Made by a program: the position numbers and the translations under genes. DNA of 64,000 nucleotides from Deltaproteobacteria bacterium. GTDB lineage: Bacteria > Myxococcota_A > UBA9160 > UBA4427. Below, in pieces: positions 49,525 to 58,241 of the stretch (position 1 is its first letter; every line of letters starts with the position of its first letter). The DNA lies in NCBI GenBank assembly GCA_002691205.1, contig NZHD01000009.1, forward strand, positions 1-64,000. Direction: 5' to 3'. The notes under the pieces were generated by a model that was not told where the DNA came from, made no database searches, and was given only the letters and a program-made list of their open reading frames with translations.

Positions 49525-50238
49525 ATGAACGGCCATTTTCTCTCCAAAGCTTTCCGCCGCCCTCTTGCGATTTTAACCGTCGGACTCTGGCTCACTGCCT
49601 TCTGTGCAGTGCCTGCGAGCCTTGCCAAAGTCCCTGAGAGTGACGACGACAAGACCGTCTATTTCATCGGCATCATTCTCAGCAAACAACCGCCCTTCTC
49701 GACTCTCACCGCCGATGAAGTAGCCATTGTGGCCGAAGGTCTCAAAGACTCACTCGCGGGAGAAGACAGCGGACTGGACCCAGCCGAATACGGCGCAAAA
49801 GTCCAAGCCCTCGCTGAATCCCGAATGGGACAACTGCTCACAAAAGAGAAAACATTGGGCATTCAATACCAAGAAACCATGGCCGCTGAATCGGGAGCCA
49901 CTAAGACACCCTCGGGTTTAATCCTCATCGAAGAAGAGGAAGGCAGCGGAGTCTCTCCCAGCCCAACCGACACGGTGAAGGTTCACTACCACGGGACGCT
50001 TCGAGACGGCACTGTGTTTGATAGTTCTTTAGATCGGGGTGAGCCTGTAGAGTTCGGACTTAACCGCGTGATTCCGTGCTGGACCGAGGGCGTGGGCAAG
50101 ATGAAGGCCGGTGGAAAGGCCACTCTGATTTGCCCTCCCGAAATCGCGTATGGGGACCGAGGTGCAGCACCCATGATCCCGGGTGGAGCCACTCTGAAAT
50201 TTGTGGTTGAGCTCATCGAAGTGCAACCCGCCCCCTAA
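49525..50238 (+). CDS. Exported FKBP-type peptidyl-prolyl isomerase
   Basis: This protein of about 237 residues has a signal peptide (MNGHFLSKAFRRPLAILTV, then a hydrophobic core ending SLA). It then has an FKBP N-terminal helical dimerisation domain and a C-terminal FKBP domain with VKVHYHGTLRDGTVFDSS, the GEPVEFGLNRVIPCW strand and the CPPEIAYGDRGA loop. It should act in the periplasm as a folding factor, like Mip/FkpA. AAAGGA lies six bases before ATG 49525; ATG 49522 is adjacent. Confidence 0.93.
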   Translation: MNGHFLSKAFRRPLAILTVGLWLTAFCAVPASLAKVPESDDDKTVYFIGIILSKQPPFSTLTADEVAIVAEGLKDSLAGEDSGLDPAEYGAKVQALAESRMGQLLTKEKTLGIQYQETMAAESGATKTPSGLILIEEEEGSGVSPSPTDTVKVHYHGTLRDGTVFDSSLDRGEPVEFGLNRVIPCWTEGVGKMKAGGKATLICPPEIAYGDRGAAPMIPGGATLKFVVELIEVQPAP

Positions 50239-50319
50239 TCGGGCGTCAAAGATCAATCTGAACTGGCTACGTTCGGCTCAGAACGAATACCTCGATTGCG
50301 CTCGCCTGGCGGGTGAATC

Positions 50320-51567
50320 TCACAAACCAGGTGAGCGCAATACGATTTCCGTGATCTCAGCCGGGGCCCCGAAACGCATGGGGGGCCCCCAGTAACCCGT
50401 GCCTCGGCTCACGTAAAGCTTGGCCGCACCGCGCTGATAAAGACCCGCCACAAACGGAATCGAAAGACGCACCAGGTAGTGGAAGGGCCAAATCTGACCG
50501 CCGTGGGTATGCCCCGAAAGCTGAAGATCCACCGGGCCCTTCTGAGCGGCTTTGAATGTGGCCGGATCATGGGCCAAGAGGAGAATCGGACAGTTTTCCG
50601 GGATCCCAGACAAAGCCGCGTCCAGATCCTCGGCGTGCTCGCCGGGAAGATGACGAGCGCTGTGATCTTCCACCCCTGCGATGGCAAATGCAGCTCCGTC
50701 GTGGTCCCCCAGGATCCGATGCTCATTTCTTAATGGGTCCATGCCCAACTGTCGAACGCGAGCCACCCAAGGGTCGGGCCCTGAATAGTGATCATGATTG
50801 CCCGTCACGAAATAAACGCCTAAGCGAGCCCGCAGATCCCGAAGAGGCTCTAGCTCCGGCCCCAGAAGCTGAGCATCTCCATCCACAAGGTCACCGGTCA
50901 CGGCCAACAGGTCAGGCGTCAAGCGGTTCACACAACGGGTCAAAGAACGAGCAAAGCCTGCGCCCCGAATGGACGTAAAGTGAATATCCGAGATTTGCAC
51001 AATTCGAAAACCATTGAGTGCCATGGGCCAACGCGTCAATTCAATCTCCACTCGCTTCACCTCGGGCATCTTCAAACCCTGACGAAGTGACCAAAAAGTG
51101 AGAGGCGCCAAAATCCCAAGAACGACAGCTGCCCGAATACGAGCAATCAAAACGGAATGAGTTGAATCTAAAAGCCGGAGCGCTTCGAGGGGTCGAGTGA
51201 TTAACTCAGAAGCGCCTAGGAGCAGGAGAAGCCCAAACAGAACCCCCATCCAAACCGAGGCCGGCCACACAATCCACGCCGCGAGGGAAACGGGCAAAAA
51301 CCGCTGAGCCAAAGGCTGAAGAATGAGGGTCGTACCCAAGAAGGCGAGCCCCCAGAGCAAAAAAGTGACCAGCCCAGCGGGCCAGACGGGCCCCCAAATC
51401 AAGCGGACAGCCACGTAATAATGCGTGGCCAGCAGAAGAGAGAGAAAGACGAGAGCGATTGGGACAACGAACCAACGCCGATCTGGTTTCATTCGCTGAA
51501 GGAGAGACTTCTCCCTCGCAATCGGGTCAGGCACAGTCTTTCGATCCTCCACGACAGCGAAATCCAT
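50320..51567 (-). CDS. Membrane-bound metallophosphoesterase (YkuE/YaeI-like)
   Basis: This is a 415-residue protein. The N-terminal third has about four membrane helices. The C-terminal domain has the calcineurin-like dimetal motifs: ISDIHF, TGDLVDGD, GNHDHYSG, LLLAHDP and GHTHGGQIWP. That places it with YkuE/YaeI-type enzymes, some of which act on lipid A precursors or phospholipid analogues. ATG 51567 has GGAGA very close; an internal start at about 51492 is possible. Confidence 0.9.
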   Translation of the reverse strand: MDFAVVEDRKTVPDPIAREKSLLQRMKPDRRWFVVPIALVFLSLLLATHYYVAVRLIWGPVWPAGLVTFLLWGLAFLGTTLILQPLAQRFLPVSLAAWIVWPASVWMGVLFGLLLLLGASELITRPLEALRLLDSTHSVLIARIRAAVVLGILAPLTFWSLRQGLKMPEVKRVEIELTRWPMALNGFRIVQISDIHFTSIRGAGFARSLTRCVNRLTPDLLAVTGDLVDGDAQLLGPELEPLRDLRARLGVYFVTGNHDHYSGPDPWVARVRQLGMDPLRNEHRILGDHDGAAFAIAGVEDHSARHLPGEHAEDLDAALSGIPENCPILLLAHDPATFKAAQKGPVDLQLSGHTHGGQIWPFHYLVRLSIPFVAGLYQRGAAKLYVSRGTGYWGPPMRFGAPAEITEIVLRSPGL

Positions 51568-51705
51568 TCTCCAGGCTCAGAAGCGTAGAGGGTAGATCCA
51601 TCTCACCCCGGATGGAAGTCCCGGAACGCAGCATTCTTAATGCGTCAAAATTAGGTAGGCTCTTTGATTCAACCAAAGATCGGCCTCACGGCCAGGAAGC
51701 CTCAT

Positions 51706-52029
51706 ATGGATACTACATCAAAGCCAGATTCCACGACTCTCGAACTCACGGGCGCACAGCGCAAATATTTACGCGGCCTAGCCAACCCGCGTAAAGCCCT
51801 TGTGCAAGTCGGTGACGCGGGGGTTTCCGACGCCGTCATTCAGGCTCTAAATACGGCTCTTGACGATCATGAACTCGTCAAAGTGAGACTTTTTCGTCCA
51901 AAAGATAAGAAAGAAGAAGCCAAAGGACTGGCCCAACGCGCTCATGCTCAGCTGTGCGGCCTCGTCGGGCATACGGTCATTCTCTATCGCCGAAACCAAG
52001 AAAAACCCAAAATCGAAATCCCTGGATGA
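51706..52029 (+). CDS. YhbY-family CRM-domain RNA-binding protein
   Basis: This is a protein of about 107 residues, essentially one CRM domain: LTGAQRKYLRGLAN, KALVQVGDAGVSD, then the LVKVRLFRPKDKKEE strand and a C-terminal VGHTVILYRR. YhbY associates with pre-50S ribosomal particles. AGGA lies nine bases before the ATG; the longer reading from 51664 is not family-like. It is convergent with the DSD1-type gene. Confidence 0.9.
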   Translation: MDTTSKPDSTTLELTGAQRKYLRGLANPRKALVQVGDAGVSDAVIQALNTALDDHELVKVRLFRPKDKKEEAKGLAQRAHAQLCGLVGHTVILYRRNQEKPKIEIPG

Positions 52030-52076
52030 AGATCCCAGCCTAACGGAACAAAGCTTTTTCACGAGGAATCCCGGAC

Positions 52077-53069
52077 TCACCAACCTCGAAGGTCAATGGG
52101 CCACTGGTCCACCACTTCATCCCCTTGAACAACATAAAAAGATTCGTGATAGGCCACGGTGGGGTCCACGTGGGCCGGTGTCACACGAATCCGGTCGCCC
52201 ACCCGAATGGAACTCTGCGATGAAAAGGTAAGATGTTCGTCCGAGCAGAACCAAATCCGGGCCCCTTCGACACTCGGATTGCCGTGATCCATTCCAAAAG
52301 CCTTCAGGCCACAGTCCGCGACCGCGTACTCTTTAGACACTGAAATCACTGTGGCCCAGACCCAAAAAGCTTGCTCAAAAGGCAAGGCCGACTTTGCATA
52401 GGCGGTATCCATCAAGACATACGAGCCCGCCTGAATCTCAGTGGCCCCGGTATCAAAGTCCCATGTGCCTGTGCCGCCTGCAGAAACAACCTCTCCCCCC
52501 ACCTCGCTATGAGCTTCACGTAGAATCCGCATACTCTCTATGCAGCCCGCATATCGCTCTTCCCGAGAGGTTATGCCCATTACATGGCCTTCGTACCCCA
52601 TCACGCCTCTCACCTTGAGACCCAGACTGCGCGCTTGATCGGCTAACGCACGGGCGTCCTCCGGTGCGCAGCCGCAACGAGGCAGGCCCACGTTAATGTC
52701 GATCAAGACCTCTGAAACGCCCCCTTCAAAAGCAGCCCGCACTGTTTCCCTCGAATCCACAGCCACAGTCACACGAGCATCCAGGGCACCCAATCGGCGT
52801 GCATCCAGAACTTCATTCGCCAAGAGCAGGTCCTCGCCAAGGCCCACCGCAGCCAGTCCTTCCATCTCGCGAATCGTGGCACAACAAAAACTACGATGCC
52901 CCGCTTCAAATTGCCTTTGAGCGATGGAGGTGCACTTATGCGCTTTCACATGAGGACGAAGACGAGCCCCGGGAAGAGCTCGACCGAGGGCTTGAATATT
53001 TCGGTCCACAGCTTCCATGTCCAACAAAAGCGAGGGCGTGGGTAAGTCATGGACCGAACGAATTGCCAT
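52077..53069 (-). CDS. DSD1-type D-threonine aldolase/D-serine dehydratase-like enzyme
   Basis: This is a PLP enzyme of about 330 residues with an alanine-racemase-type N-terminal barrel. The PLP lysine is in RPHVKAHKC near residue 50. A C-terminal zinc-site domain (YAVADCGLKAFGMDHG and the HLTFSS...TPAHVDPTV segment with His/Cys ligands) is typical of D-threonine aldolase and D-serine dehydratase. It is coupled to the upstream amidase through TGATG, with a one-base overlap, so the two may act on related substrates. The exact substrate is unpredictable. Confidence 0.85.
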   Translation of the reverse strand: MAIRSVHDLPTPSLLLDMEAVDRNIQALGRALPGARLRPHVKAHKCTSIAQRQFEAGHRSFCCATIREMEGLAAVGLGEDLLLANEVLDARRLGALDARVTVAVDSRETVRAAFEGGVSEVLIDINVGLPRCGCAPEDARALADQARSLGLKVRGVMGYEGHVMGITSREERYAGCIESMRILREAHSEVGGEVVSAGGTGTWDFDTGATEIQAGSYVLMDTAYAKSALPFEQAFWVWATVISVSKEYAVADCGLKAFGMDHGNPSVEGARIWFCSDEHLTFSSQSSIRVGDRIRVTPAHVDPTVAYHESFYVVQGDEVVDQWPIDLRGW

Positions 53070-54475
53070 CAGATTTGTGGCCACTCGGCAAAGCAATTCG
53101 TCGCACGCTCGAAAGCCCGAGAAACCTGCAGAACTCGATCATCTCTATGACGCGGCGCAATAATTTGAAGTCCCACAGGAAGACCTGCCTGAGACAAGCC
53201 AGCTCGAACCGTGCCTGCTGGATGCCACGACAAATTAAAGGGGATTGTAAACGAGCCGATATTCGAAGCCGGCTGCGGACGCCCCTCTATCTCACTGGCG
53301 AGTGGTCCTGCCGCTGCTGGGGGATCGTAAGGAATGGTTGGGGTGAGCAGAATGTCATACTGCTCGAACATCTGAGCACACCAAGCATTCAGTTCTGCCC
53401 GCATTCTTCTCATGGCGCCCCAGCGCTCTGCATTCATAGCTGAGGAGAGCTTCACGCCGCGAATAAAGGAACGACCAAAGTCCTCTTCATGCTCGGGCAG
53501 CATCGAGTGCAATCGAGCCAGTAGTTCCCACGCACCGCTAATCCCCCACTCAAAGCCCGGCTCGGGGGGGCCTCCAGAAACGGCCTCGACTTCAATTCCC
53601 AGATCAGGGAACAGCGCCACGGCTCGCTCGACGACTTCAGCGACGTCGGACTGCACAACGGCATAACCGAGGTCCGGCAGATAAGCGGCCCGAAGGCCTC
53701 GAGGAAGATCATCCAGCAATTCGCGATAGGATACCCCAGGATGAGGCAGTGAATTCGGATCAAGTGGATGAGAGCCCATCACAACATCCAGATGCAAAGC
53801 CGCATCCTCGACTGAGCGCGTGAGCGGACCATGCACCGCCGTATCATCCATGACCCAGAGATGACTCGGCCCGTTAGGAATCCGTCCGTAACTGACCTTG
53901 TGCCCAAAGCATCCCGTAATCGAAGCCGGTATACGAACGGACCCGCCTCCGTCGCTCGCCGTAGCCAGTGAGATCACACCACCCGCAATGGCGGCCGACG
54001 AGCCTCCACTGGAACCTCCCGGGGTATGATCAAGGTTCCAAGGATTACGCGAAGCCCCGAAAATTAAATTCTTAGAAATGGCCGTATACCCAAACTCGGG
54101 CGCGTTGGTCTTTCCCACCACGATGGCCCCTGCCCCGCGCAATCGCTCCACTTGAATCGAATCCGTATCAACCCGATTATCTTTAAAAGGTACAGATCCA
54201 TAGCTGGTCACCATGCCGGCCACATCTTCAAGGTCTTTTACACCCAGAGGAATGCCTTCAAGAGGCCGACTGTTGCCGGCTGCAATTCGCCCATCCGCCG
54301 CTCGCGCATCGGCGAGCAAGGCCTCTCTCTCACGGAGAGACGTAAAGGCCACGAGGTCCTCAGCCGTCTCCTCAATCCGGTCGAGAGTCACCTGCATGAG
54401 TTCTTCAGCCGAAAAATCTCGCCTAGTAAGAGCCGAAATCACTTCAGTCACGGGTCGCTGTAGCCACTGTTTCAT
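53069..54475 (-). CDS. Amidase-signature enzyme
   Basis: This is a 468-residue amidase with the Ser-cisSer-Lys triad: Lys in LGVKDLEDVAG (about 78) and the Ser-rich GGSSGGSSAA motif (about 155). It is a stand-alone paralogue and not the GatA of the window, which lies at 59758. ATG 54475 has GGAGG five bases upstream. The next gene starts inside its stop codon (TGATG). A role in D-amino-acid amide or peptide metabolism is inference from that pairing. Confidence 0.88.
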   Translation of the reverse strand: MKQWLQRPVTEVISALTRRDFSAEELMQVTLDRIEETAEDLVAFTSLREREALLADARAADGRIAAGNSRPLEGIPLGVKDLEDVAGMVTSYGSVPFKDNRVDTDSIQVERLRGAGAIVVGKTNAPEFGYTAISKNLIFGASRNPWNLDHTPGGSSGGSSAAIAGGVISLATASDGGGSVRIPASITGCFGHKVSYGRIPNGPSHLWVMDDTAVHGPLTRSVEDAALHLDVVMGSHPLDPNSLPHPGVSYRELLDDLPRGLRAAYLPDLGYAVVQSDVAEVVERAVALFPDLGIEVEAVSGGPPEPGFEWGISGAWELLARLHSMLPEHEEDFGRSFIRGVKLSSAMNAERWGAMRRMRAELNAWCAQMFEQYDILLTPTIPYDPPAAAGPLASEIEGRPQPASNIGSFTIPFNLSWHPAGTVRAGLSQAGLPVGLQIIAPRHRDDRVLQVSRAFERATNCFAEWPQI

Positions 54476-54571
54476 AATGACCTCCAAGACAGATCATAGG
54501 GACTACGAATCACGATGGTCAGAGGCTATAAGAATGACCAGCGAAAAGGTTCTTAGACCTTCGAGCTCAAA

Positions 54572-55174
54572 TCAGAAGCGGAAAATTCCGCCAAGCTTGA
54601 ATGTAGCGATTCCCTCAAGGGCACCGCTCGTGGAGGCGTAGTAACTCACATCCACCAGTGCGCCCCAGTTCTGAGTCAGCATAAGCTCTGCCCCAACCCC
54701 AAAACGAGCTAGAAAAACGCTTTGGCTCTCAGACCCGAAGACCTGTGAGCCCGAAGGCGCTTGCTCTGCAATGCCGCTGCCAATCCCAAATGTGACATAG
54801 GGCTGTAGCCATTCTGGCATTTTTTCAGAGATCCGTACGAAAGGATAAAGCTTGCCCGCTAAACCTACAGAGAGAAGCGATGCCGATCCAGAACGATTGC
54901 CCCGATTAACCGAGGTTGAAAAATTGCCGCCCCCCACCCACGTAAATTCAACGTCGCCTCCAAACCACGGACTGAACCGGTAGCCCGCCATAAATGAAAA
55001 GCCCGTCATGGTATCGGAGTCGGTCTCTGCCTCAGAGGCCCATTTGTTCCAGCCCAGCGAAATCGTCATCCCGCCATATAGACCCCGAGAAGACTCGTAA
55101 GTCTGCGCACTCGCCCCGCTGGCTGAAGCCAACAAGACGAAGGCTAAAAGAAAACCACAAAGGATTCCGCGCAT
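54572..55174 (-). CDS. Outer-membrane beta-barrel protein
   Basis: This is a 200-residue protein with a signal peptide ending ASA near residue 23. It has about eight amphipathic strands of alternating hydrophobic and polar residues and ends at Phe, the usual barrel signal (GGIFRF). GGGAGG precedes the ATG. It is a paralogue of the neighbouring barrel. The role is unknown. Confidence 0.82.
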   Translation of the reverse strand: MRGILCGFLLAFVLLASASGASAQTYESSRGLYGGMTISLGWNKWASEAETDSDTMTGFSFMAGYRFSPWFGGDVEFTWVGGGNFSTSVNRGNRSGSASLLSVGLAGKLYPFVRISEKMPEWLQPYVTFGIGSGIAEQAPSGSQVFGSESQSVFLARFGVGAELMLTQNWGALVDVSYYASTSGALEGIATFKLGGIFRF

Positions 55175-55266
55175 GAAATAACCTCCCTACATCCGCGTAG
55201 AAGACCGCTCTTCTTAAAGGAAGTGAAAGAACCAGGAACGGCCGAGAGAAAATGGGCCGGCCGGAC

Positions 55267-55878
55267 TCAGAAGGCGTAAATGGCTCCGAAGGTCATGTTC
55301 CCATAACCCGTTCGGACATCTTTGCTCGAAACGTAGTAGCTGCCATCAGCATATAGGCCGAAGTTCGATGTAAACATCCAGTCGACACCGCCGCCAAATC
55401 GAACTAGAAAAGCGCCGATGGTCTTAATGCCTGGCTCTGAGCCACCCGCTCCCACAGAACCTCCGCCCATCCCGAAAATACCATAGGGGCGAATCTTCTC
55501 CGGCAGGAGGTCTTGCCCGAGAAGCTCAAGCGGATAGGCCTTTGCATTGATGGTGAAGGCAATATTACTCGCGCTCTCTCCAAATTCAGTCCCGTCAGCT
55601 CTCTCAGCTTGAGTGCCTGCCGTGAATACAAACTCGACTTCAGCCGCCAGACCGTTCATCACCTCGTAGCCGCCGACAAACGAGAGTCCGGCTCCGGTGG
55701 AACCCGACACGGACGAATCATCAATATTGGGCCATCCGATGGCGAGGCCCAGCCGAGCGTATGCGCCATCCAGAATTCCCTTATCTCCGGACTCTTCAGC
55801 GGTCGCGGAACCGAAAGGCATTGCCAGTAGACCCACCACCGCCAAAAAAGCGGCCCCGTTCACTCGAAGCATTCCCAC
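55267..55878 (-). CDS. Outer-membrane beta-barrel protein (paralogue)
   Basis: This is a 203-residue protein with a signal peptide, eight predicted barrel strands (for example FVGGYEVMNGLAAEVEFVF) and a terminal Phe (TFGAIYAF). GTG 55878 has AGGGGG eight bases upstream and is preferred over ATG 55872. It lies 92 bases upstream of the other barrel and shares its layout, so the pair probably arose by duplication. Confidence 0.82.
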   Translation of the reverse strand: MGMLRVNGAAFLAVVGLLAMPFGSATAEESGDKGILDGAYARLGLAIGWPNIDDSSVSGSTGAGLSFVGGYEVMNGLAAEVEFVFTAGTQAERADGTEFGESASNIAFTINAKAYPLELLGQDLLPEKIRPYGIFGMGGGSVGAGGSEPGIKTIGAFLVRFGGGVDWMFTSNFGLYADGSYYVSSKDVRTGYGNMTFGAIYAF

Positions 55879-56057
55879 AGAGATACCCCCTTAAACTCAC
55901 ATTATCGATGGCGTTGATCGCGCATAACGACCCACAGCCGATTTCGGTCTGAAATCAATTCCCCAAAACGATCTTACCAGCCCCGAGCGACCCACGCCGG
56001 AACCCTTCTAAAAAAAACAAGAAACAAGAGTTCCGTTCAACTTCCTCCCCAGACGCC

Positions 56058-56993
56058 CTAGAGATACGTAAGCCACTTGGAGTAGCGATCATTCTGTCCT
56101 TTTACAACTTCAAAAAAAGCAGATTGCAGCTTCTCTGTAATTGGGCCTCGCTTGCCCGATCCAATGGTCCGGTAGTCCACTTCGCGAATTGGCGTCACTT
56201 CGGCGGCCGTTCCAGATAGAAAGATTTCGTCCGCAATGTACAAGTCATCCCGCGTGATCGGGCACTCCTGGACTTCAAAACCCTGATCCCGTGCGATTTC
56301 GATCAAGGTGGCTCGCGTAATCCCATCAAGAACGGTCGCGCGAGGAGGTGTTCGGATAATGCCGTCCCGAACAATGAAAATATTTTCGCCCGTACATTCT
56401 GAGACCAACCCCTGAGTGTCGAGCATAATCGCCTCGTCGTAACCGTCTAAAAGCGCTTCCCGTTTCGCCAAGATCGAATTCACATAATCGCCGCAGGTCT
56501 TTCCGTTTGTCATTTTTGAGTTCACATGGTGGCGGGCAAAGGTCGAAACCGTCGCGCGAATCCCATTCGCCACACCGTCGTCGCCCAAATATTTCCCCCA
56601 GGCCCAGGAAATGACAGAGACCCTCACGGCATTGTCGCCCGGATGCAACCCCATGGCACCGTCTCCAATAAAAACCAAAGGGCGGATATATCCTTCAGCG
56701 AGATGATTGCGACGCAGACTCTCGAGCACCGCGTCATGCAAAACCTCCTGAGAGAAAGGCACTTCCATCAAATTAATCCGAGCCGAGTCGTACAATCGCC
56801 TCAAATGCTCGGGCAAACGGAACACAGAGGAACGGCCGTCTGCACCCTGATAACAACGAATCCCCTCAAAAACACCCAAACCGTAATGGAGACTGTGCGT
56901 CAGGATATGAACGTTCGCCTGATCCCAATCCACCCATTCTCCGTCGAGCCAAATGCTTTCGCCCGTGACTCGCTGGGCCGCATCTTCGGCCAT
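56058..56993 (-). CDS. ilvE: Branched-chain amino acid aminotransferase
   Basis: This class IV PLP transaminase makes leucine, isoleucine and valine from their keto acids. The 311 residues fit. The PLP lysine is in NGKTCGDYVNS (about 164). GYDEAIMLDTQG and SECTGENIF are conserved. AGGAGAAGG precedes the ATG by a few bases. It stands alone, with 186 bases of leader to the mtnA gene. Confidence 0.94.
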   Translation of the reverse strand: MAEDAAQRVTGESIWLDGEWVDWDQANVHILTHSLHYGLGVFEGIRCYQGADGRSSVFRLPEHLRRLYDSARINLMEVPFSQEVLHDAVLESLRRNHLAEGYIRPLVFIGDGAMGLHPGDNAVRVSVISWAWGKYLGDDGVANGIRATVSTFARHHVNSKMTNGKTCGDYVNSILAKREALLDGYDEAIMLDTQGLVSECTGENIFIVRDGIIRTPPRATVLDGITRATLIEIARDQGFEVQECPITRDDLYIADEIFLSGTAAEVTPIREVDYRTIGSGKRGPITEKLQSAFFEVVKGQNDRYSKWLTYL

Positions 56994-57179
56994 ATAAACC
57001 TTCTCCTACTTTAATTTTAAATTCGACAGCGCACAGTTTGGCTTTAGAAGTGCCCAAGCGCAATGCGCATAAGAGCCGGGTCACAGGTTGAGATGAGCCC
57101 GCCAAAAATGAAAAACGTCAGACTCTCAGATCAAGAGCTGAGCATAAAAAATGGATTGTCGCGTTCTCTCTCTCAGCCC

Positions 57180-58241
57180 TCACGTCGAAGAGAAAAGCTT
57201 CTTAATGCTTTCGCTGGTCGGAGACGAAACAACACCCCTTTCGGTCACCAGAGCAGAAACCAGATGAGCTGGGGTCACGTCAAAGGCGGGCTGACGAACA
57301 TCCACCCCATCCGGCACCAATAACGACGAGCCCAATCGCGCAATTTCGTCTCGACCTCGCTGTTCGATAGGGATTGAGTCGCCATTGGGAATCGCCAAAT
57401 CAATGGTCGAGAGAGGAGCCGCCACGTAAAACGGGATATTGTGCGCATGTGCCAGAACAGCCACCCCATATGTCCCAATCTTATTGGCCACATCGCCATT
57501 GGCTGCAACGCGATCCGCCCCTACAACGACAAGGTCGATCTCCCCAAGACGCATGAGATGGCCCGACATACTGTCTGTGCAGACCGTCACCTCAATTCCA
57601 TCTTTAGACAGTTCCCAAGCAGTGAGCCTCGCCCCCTGCAAGAGCGGGCGAGTCTCATCCGCAATCACGCTCACACGTCGGCCCGCTTCGACGGCCGCCC
57701 GAATCACCCCAAGCGCTGTTCCGTAGCCAGCCGTGGCGAGGCCACCCGCATTACAATGCGTCAGAATTCGAGCATCCTCTCCCACCAACGAAGCTCCGTG
57801 TCGACCCATTGTGCGGCAAATCTCGACATCTTCGCGAACGATTCTTTCGGCTTCAGCAACCAAGCCCTGCCGAAGGGTCTGCACCGAAGCATCCGGTCGA
57901 GCGGCCAATCCATCGATCACTTTTTCCATTCGGCGCAAAGCCCAAAACAGATTGACGGCCGTGGGGCGCGTGCGCTCAATACGCGGGATAAAAACTTCTC
58001 GGAGGTCTCCCAGGACTCCCTCCAGATGATTCGCCTGGCTTTCTTCGGCCCCCAGCGCCACTCCCAGCGCCGCCGCACACCCAATGGCAGGGGCCCCTCG
58101 AACGGCGAGGGTTTCGATGGCCACAGAGAGATCCTCCACGCATGTCAAATGGAGATAGACCTCTTGACTCGGCAAAAGCCTCTGATCAAGAAGTTCTACG
58201 GCTCCCTCATGCCAACGAATCGTAAACCAAGGCTGATTCAT
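57180..58241 (-). CDS. mtnA: S-methyl-5-thioribose-1-phosphate isomerase
   Basis: MtnA is in the methionine salvage pathway; it isomerises methylthioribose-1-phosphate to the ribulose form. The 353-residue protein has the family's CNAGGLATAGYGTALG motif with the catalytic Cys and the VGADRVAANGDVANKIGT motif with the catalytic Asp. The start overlaps the gatB stop by one base (TGATG). It is the last gene of the gatC-gatA-gatB-mtnA unit, an unusual partner for a tRNA enzyme. Confidence 0.93.
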   Translation of the reverse strand: MNQPWFTIRWHEGAVELLDQRLLPSQEVYLHLTCVEDLSVAIETLAVRGAPAIGCAAALGVALGAEESQANHLEGVLGDLREVFIPRIERTRPTAVNLFWALRRMEKVIDGLAARPDASVQTLRQGLVAEAERIVREDVEICRTMGRHGASLVGEDARILTHCNAGGLATAGYGTALGVIRAAVEAGRRVSVIADETRPLLQGARLTAWELSKDGIEVTVCTDSMSGHLMRLGEIDLVVVGADRVAANGDVANKIGTYGVAVLAHAHNIPFYVAAPLSTIDLAIPNGDSIPIEQRGRDEIARLGSSLLVPDGVDVRQPAFDVTPAHLVSALVTERGVVSSPTSESIKKLFSST

